DNA of 25,121 bases. It comes from Lamprocystis purpurea (GTDB taxonomy: Bacteria; Pseudomonadota; Gammaproteobacteria; Chromatiales; Chromatiaceae). The notes beneath the pieces are model-generated. The model made no database searches, was not told the DNA's origin, and saw only the letters and a program-made list of their open reading frames with translations. The translations under genes and the position numbers were made by a program. Below, piece by piece: positions 21,472 to 25,121 of the stretch (its first letter is position 1; the number at the start of each line of letters is the position of its first letter). The stretch is from NCBI GenBank assembly GCA_020718945.1, contig DYRB01000001.1, positions 1 through 25,121 on the forward strand, in the 5' to 3' direction.

Positions 21472-21489
21472 GCGCTTCCCTAGCTGGAC

Positions 21490-22515
21490 TTATGGACGGC
21501 CCGCGGTCACTGTGGGACCACCGATACGCGCTAAGAGCTCGGCGGGTGTCTCAATCAGCAGCGCACCGTGCAAATAGCTCATGGAGACCGGTTTTTTGGT
21601 CTTGAATGATCGCATCCCCATCCGGGTGATGGGAGGAACAAGCGCTTGAACGTCGCGCAGCGTGACCGCATGGTGACCATCTGCCTGCAAGCGGACACTC
21701 TCCATGGCACCGACAACAAGGAAGGAGAAGCGAAAACAACCTGCCGCATCGAAAAGGCACGGAAGTGCCTGACCCGCGCCGTGGGCCTTGGCCAGCGCTT
21801 CTTTGACGCTGGCAACGTTCCTTTCCGGGATAGGCACATTGCCCTTGCCATCCTTGACGATGTCGTTGATCTGTCGCTGGGCGCGAATGTCATAGTAAGA
21901 AAATGGTGCAGGGGGTCGCTGGAGTCGAAGTGCTCCCTCCGGCCCGAGAATGGCGTGCAATTCACCCTGGATGCGTTTCTGTTCAACATCTGACAGGCGG
22001 ACCAGAGAATTGCGCGCGGCGCTCCAGGCGTGTGCCGGAAGATCTACGATAGCGGGGGCGTCCCACGCAGCCACCCAGTCCCACACTGCTTCCAGGGTGC
22101 CATCGTACCCGGTGGTGATCGGCACGTTCCCAAAGCCAATGCACCGGGCCTTCGGTGCTGGGCTCTCTGGGGAGATAAGGATCACCCGATCACCTGGCTT
22201 CAGTTCGGCTTCTGCGTCATCAAGGCGAGTGCCACTGCAAGCCCCGCTGAAAAGGGCTTCCCGGATTTCTGCAACAAGCCGCTGCAGTCCTTTCTTGCCA
22301 TGGATGTAGAGATAGGAAGTCACGTCGCCCCCGTTCTGCTGGTAGGGAAGGTTTTTGTCGGCGGTGATGAAGGCGTCGAATTCCCCGGCCGCCGCGGCGA
22401 GTAGCCTGCCGTATTTGTATCCGCGCCAGCCCATGTCGCCCACGGTCTTGACCGAATGCCCGGGCAGATAGGCGCGCAGCCGTCGGGGCAGCGACTCGTC
22501 AAGCAGCAAGCGCAT
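21490..22515 (-). CDS. Chimera: N-terminal half of DUF5615 PIN-like toxin fused to unknown domain
   Basis: A 341-aa frame. Residues 1-61 (MRLLLDESLPRRLRAYLPGH through the FITADKNLPYQQN motif) are the first half of a DUF5615 PIN-like nuclease toxin, with Asp6, Glu7 and Asp53. Normally about 50-60 more toxin residues follow. Here the sequence changes at once to GGDVTSYLYIHGKKGLQRLVAEI and runs about 280 residues that I do not recognise (landmarks AELKPGDRVILISPES, AVWDWVAAWDAP, FSYYDIRAQRQINDIV, FSFLVVGAMES). An internal GTG at 22323, preceded by GGGGGCGAC, could start the second part alone, as a 277-aa protein. The upstream DUF433 antitoxin gene overlaps by 17 bp. GC is clearly lower than in the core genes. 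The likely history is an insertion or deletion joining a broken toxin to another gene. Whether the fusion is made is unknown. Confidence 0.72.
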   Translation of the reverse strand: MRLLLDESLPRRLRAYLPGHSVKTVGDMGWRGYKYGRLLAAAAGEFDAFITADKNLPYQQNGGDVTSYLYIHGKKGLQRLVAEIREALFSGACSGTRLDDAEAELKPGDRVILISPESPAPKARCIGFGNVPITTGYDGTLEAVWDWVAAWDAPAIVDLPAHAWSAARNSLVRLSDVEQKRIQGELHAILGPEGALRLQRPPAPFSYYDIRAQRQINDIVKDGKGNVPIPERNVASVKEALAKAHGAGQALPCLFDAAGCFRFSFLVVGAMESVRLQADGHHAVTLRDVQALVPPITRMGMRSFKTKKPVSMSYLHGALLIETPAELLARIGGPTVTAGRP

Positions 22516-22717
22516 CGACGAACAGCCGCTCGCGCGCCGCCTCCAGCACCGCCACGGCTGCCTCGCGACTGACGGTAGGGAAGTCATCCAAGAACTCGCC
22601 CAGAGACGATTGTCCTTCCAGGTAATCGAATAGGTTTTGCACCGGTACCCGGGTCCCGGTGAAACACAAGGCGCCGCTCATGACCTCGGGATCGCGGCTG
22701 ACGGCTGGCAAAGGCAT
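22499..22717 (-). CDS. DUF433 antitoxin
   Basis: A 72-aa protein with the DUF433 pattern. It has RDPEVMSGALCFTGTRVPVQNLFDYLEGQ (8-36), with the family G-TR-VPV core, then SLGEFLDDFPTVSREAAVAVLEAARERL (38-65), a helix-turn-helix-like region. DUF433 proteins pair with DUF5615 PIN-like toxins, with the antitoxin upstream, exactly as here. It should repress its operon and block the toxin. It appears intact while its toxin is broken. A weak GGGGT precedes ATG 22717. The gene ends inside the start of the toxin gene (17-bp overlap). Confidence 0.85.
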   Translation of the reverse strand: MPLPAVSRDPEVMSGALCFTGTRVPVQNLFDYLEGQSSLGEFLDDFPTVSREAAVAVLEAARERLFVDALAA

Positions 22718-23193
22718 GAAGACCCCCCGGTTGCACTGTCACTCGGTTTCGCGGGGCGGGGTTGAGCAGCCCTCGCCCCTGATCGGTGCCCCGATACTGG
22801 CTTGGGCCCCGGAAGCCTAGGCGCCCCGGCAATCGGTTGCAAGCCAGTTGTGGGCCAACGGCGGATGCGACCCTGGCGCACGCAGGGCCGGCTCAGTCCG
22901 CACCCGGTGCAGCCGCCTTCGCCAGCGACGCAGGACGCCGCCCGAGCACCCGTCTAATCCACAGGCAGCCGGAATGGGTCTTGCCTGGGGATTTCCGTAT
23001 ACTGATGCGCGATCCGGCTCCAGCCCGTCCGCCGTGCCTCCCGTCGAGCGCCGGGTCATCTGCCCCTGTGGTGCCGGCACCGCCACCCCGCAGTCGAATA
23101 TTCCCACCCAATGAGTGACTTGCAACGCAAGAACGGCTCGCCCCGAGGTCTCTCCGCAGGTCTCTCGGTGCGTAGACCCTCAGGATGTCCGCA
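22718..23193. other. 476-bp gene-free gap with small repeats
   Basis: No credible gene. It contains a 9-bp inverted repeat, ACTGGCTTG (22796-22804) and CAAGCCAGT (22840-22848). It also contains a possible -10 for the permease, TATACT (22998-23003), without a clear -35. Close to the permease start lies a direct repeat of AGGTCTCTC at 23146-23154 and 23158-23166, possibly a regulator site. The short ORFs here have no supporting features. Confidence 0.4.
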
Positions 23194-24963
23194 ATGACAT
23201 GGGAGGCCTGGCTCTCCATCGCTGTGGTCGTGCTGGTCGTCGGCCTGCTCGCCGCCACCCGCCTGGCCGCCGACATAGTGCTGGTGGCCGGCGTCACCCT
23301 GCTGCTGGCGACCGGGGTGCTGACGGCCCCCGAGGCCCTGGCCGGCCTCGCGAACGAAGGCATGGCGACGGTCGCGGTGCTCTATGTGGTGGCGGCGGCC
23401 CTGCGCGAGACCGGGGCCGTCGGCTGGATAGTGCATGGGGTCCTGGGGCACCCGCGCAACCTGTCCGCCGCCCAGATCCGGCTCATGGCGCCGGTCGCGG
23501 GGATGAGCGCCTTCCTCAACAACACCCCGGTGGTCGCCATGTTCCTCCCCGCCGTGGTGGATTGGGCCCGCCAGAATCGGCTGCCGGTCTCCAAGCTCCT
23601 GATCCCACTGAGCTACGCCGCCATCCTGGGCGGCACCCTGACCCTCATCGGCACCAGCACCAACCTGGTGGTGAGCGGTCTCATGGCGGCCCACCCGAGC
23701 CTGCCCAGCCTGGCGATGTTCGACATCACCTGGGTGGGCCTGCCCTCCCTCGTCGTGGGCATGGCCTACCTGATCTTCCTGGGGCGCTGGCTGCTGCCCG
23801 ACCGCAGGCCGGTGATGAGCGACCTCGATGACCCCCGCCAGTACACGGTGGAGATGATGGTGCAGGCCGGCAGCCCGCTCGCGGGCAAGACGATCGAAGA
23901 GGCCGGCCTGCGCCACCTGCCGGGCATGTTTCTGGTGGAGATCGAGCGCGACGGCGAGGTCCTCCCCGCCATAGCCCCGCACCAGCGCCTGCGGGACAAT
24001 GATCGGCTCCTGTTCGCCGGCATAGTGGACTCGGTGGTGGACCTCCAGCGTATCCGCGGGCTGATCCCCGCAAGCGACCAGGTGTTCAAGCTCGGGGTCC
24101 CGCGCCCGGAACGTTGCCTCACGGAGGCCGTAGTCTCGGATAGCTGCCCCCTGGTCGGCACCAGCATCCGCGAGGGCCGATTCCGCGGCGTCTACAACGC
24201 CGCCGTGATCGCTGTGGCCCGCAACGGGGAGCGCATCCAGCGCAAGATCGGCGACATAGTGCTGCGCCCCGGCGATACCCTGCTGCTGGAGGCCGATCCC
24301 GGGTTCGTCGATCGGCAGCACAACTCCCGCGACTTCTTCCTGGTCAGCCGATTGCCCGACTCCCGGCCCCTGCGCCAGGATCACGCCCTGATCGCCGTGG
24401 GCATCCTGGTGGGGATGGTGGTAACGGCCACTTTCGGATGGATGTCCATGCTCCAGTCCGCCATGGTGGCAGCGGGACTGCTGCTGCTCACCCGCTGCAT
24501 CAGCGGCAGTGCGGCCCGCGCCGCCGTGGACTGGGAGGTCCTCATCGCCATCGCCGCCTCCTTCGGCCTGGGCCTGGCCCTGGAGAAGTCGGGGGCCGCC
24601 CTGTTTCTCGCCGGGCGCATGATCCACCTGGCCCAGGGCGATCCCTGGGTCACCCTCGCCGTGGTCTATCTGGTGACCATGCTCTTCACCGAGCTGATCA
24701 CCAACAACGCCGCCGCGGTGCTGATCTTCCCCATAGCGCTGTCCACCAGCGAGTCCCTCGGGGTGAGCTTCATGCCCTTCGCCATCGGCATCATGATGGC
24801 CGCCTCGGCGAGCTTCTCCACACCCATCGGCTACCAGACCAACCTGATGGTCTATGGTCCGGGTGGCTACCGCTTCACCGACTACTTCCGCGTCGGCATC
24901 CCCCTGAACCTCCTGCTGGCCCTGGTTACCGTCGGTCTGGCCCCGCTCATTTGGCCGTTCTGA
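23194..24963 (+). CDS. SLC13/DASS-type anion permease with two RCK_C domains
   Basis: A 589-aa inner-membrane transporter. The N-terminal half of the membrane domain (about 1-200) contains the signature SFLNNTPVVAMFLP and GTSTNLVVSGLM. A cytoplasmic insert holds two RCK_C (TrkA-C) domains, about 213-290 (SPLAGKTIEEAGLRHLPGMFLVEIERDG) and about 308-372 (CPLVGTSIREGRFRG through RPGDTLLLEA). The second membrane half (about 395-589) contains the matching ITNNAAAVLIFP and TPIGYQTNLMVYGPGGY. This build is that of sodium-coupled di-/sulfate carriers of the SLC13 group, including Sac1/SLT-type proteins. Sulfate or another divalent anion is the likely substrate but is not proven. AGGA 8 nt before ATG 23194 supports this start over ATG 23185. 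Confidence 0.85.
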   Translation: MTWEAWLSIAVVVLVVGLLAATRLAADIVLVAGVTLLLATGVLTAPEALAGLANEGMATVAVLYVVAAALRETGAVGWIVHGVLGHPRNLSAAQIRLMAPVAGMSAFLNNTPVVAMFLPAVVDWARQNRLPVSKLLIPLSYAAILGGTLTLIGTSTNLVVSGLMAAHPSLPSLAMFDITWVGLPSLVVGMAYLIFLGRWLLPDRRPVMSDLDDPRQYTVEMMVQAGSPLAGKTIEEAGLRHLPGMFLVEIERDGEVLPAIAPHQRLRDNDRLLFAGIVDSVVDLQRIRGLIPASDQVFKLGVPRPERCLTEAVVSDSCPLVGTSIREGRFRGVYNAAVIAVARNGERIQRKIGDIVLRPGDTLLLEADPGFVDRQHNSRDFFLVSRLPDSRPLRQDHALIAVGILVGMVVTATFGWMSMLQSAMVAAGLLLLTRCISGSAARAAVDWEVLIAIAASFGLGLALEKSGAALFLAGRMIHLAQGDPWVTLAVVYLVTMLFTELITNNAAAVLIFPIALSTSESLGVSFMPFAIGIMMAASASFSTPIGYQTNLMVYGPGGYRFTDYFRVGIPLNLLLALVTVGLAPLIWPF

Positions 24964-24974
24964 GCCGGGAGATC

Positions 24975-25013
24975 CGGGCGGGGGGTCGTCCCCACCCGTT
25001 CGGTGCCTTTTCC
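24975..25013 (+). terminator. Candidate terminator of the permease gene
   Basis: CGGGCGGGG (24975-24983) pairs with CCCCACCCG (24990-24998) with one mismatch and a 6-nt loop. A short TTTT tract (25009-25012) follows about 10 nt later. It lies 12 bp after the permease stop. Confidence 0.45.
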
Positions 25014-25035
25014 TGGTTGCAAGGAAGCCGGGGCT

Positions 25036-25121
25036 TCAGGACCCCGCCGGGCCCCGCTTCGGGGCGATCTCCAGGTCCATGGGCGGCTCGCCCCGAGCCC
25101 GGCGCTCGGCCATGGCGAGAT
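25036..25121 (-). CDS. 3' end of a minus-strand gene (partial)
   Basis: The frame is open from the window edge to a TGA at 25036-25038 and reads LAMAERRARGEPP, then MDLEIAPKRGPAGS. This looks like the basic C-terminal tail of a protein whose body lies outside the window. It is convergent with the permease, which makes sense of the short gap. The product cannot be named from this much. GCCCCG-CTT-CGGGGC lies within it (about 25052-25066) and could also be a hairpin. Confidence 0.4.
   Translation of the reverse strand, partial: LAMAERRARGEPPMDLEIAPKRGPAGS

Noticed and set aside
18720..21489. CRISPR array
   Set aside because: The repeats here are single hairpins of different sequence, without regular spacing or identical repeat units.
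23056..24627. A 523-codon open frame on the minus strand
   Set aside because: Antisense shadow of the SLC13-type permease, with His/Gln/Gly-rich low-complexity translation.

Overview
The window is very GC-rich DNA with dense genes, short gaps and strong bias toward G/C at third codon positions. Gene content fits a Gram-negative gammaproteobacterium: an Lpp-type lipoprotein with a YbiS-type L,D-transpeptidase, a Feo iron-uptake operon, a zinc-ribbon membrane protein resembling the BPSS1780 family, and an NnrS-like protein. My best guess is a purple sulfur bacterium or relative (Chromatiales). This rests on overall gene flavour, not on a marker gene. No rRNA, tRNA, CRISPR array, integrase or intact transposase is visible.

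Layout. 1-3000: minus-strand NnrS-like membrane protein, a conserved 104-aa protein and an ankyrin lipoprotein, then a plus-strand small membrane protein facing a minus-strand chorismate-lyase-like protein. 3000-6724: a lower-GC gap with repeat scars, an Lpp-like lipoprotein that overlaps tail-to-tail with an L,D-transpeptidase, and an atypical EF-G paralogue starting 21 bp from the transpeptidase start. 6782-9908: feoA, a second feoA and feoB, with a strong promoter and a dyad lying between the two feoA genes. 10068-13519: two minus-strand genes (zinc-ribbon membrane protein; SEC-C/TPR protein) separated by an inverted array of GCAAAT-containing repeats. 13689-18719: a 1676-aa DUF4062-STAND NTPase-TM-WD40 protein. 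18720-23190: an accessory strip of visibly lower GC with three toxin-antitoxin modules (TacA/TacT type, MazE/MazF-like, DUF433/DUF5615), a DUF29 protein and at least five structured intergenic repeats. 23194-24963: an SLC13-type permease with two RCK_C domains. The window ends in the 3' tail of a minus-strand gene.

How the genes fit together. The lipoprotein and L,D-transpeptidase are natural partners, because YbiS-type enzymes attach the C-terminal lysine of Lpp to peptidoglycan. FeoA/FeoA/FeoB form one ferrous-iron importer. The strongest candidate for an undescribed system is the large DUF4062-STAND-WD40 protein, which has the build of an NLR-like defence sensor: a predicted cytoplasmic effector, an NTPase switch, one membrane span and about 16 WD40-like blades. 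It is divergent from a SEC-C/TPR gene and borders the toxin-antitoxin strip. The second is a chimeric toxin at 21490-22515, in which the N-terminal half of a DUF5615 PIN-like toxin runs in frame into about 280 residues that I do not recognise.

All calls come from reading the sequence and recalling protein families. No database search was run. Start codons are uncertain where no ribosome-binding site is visible.
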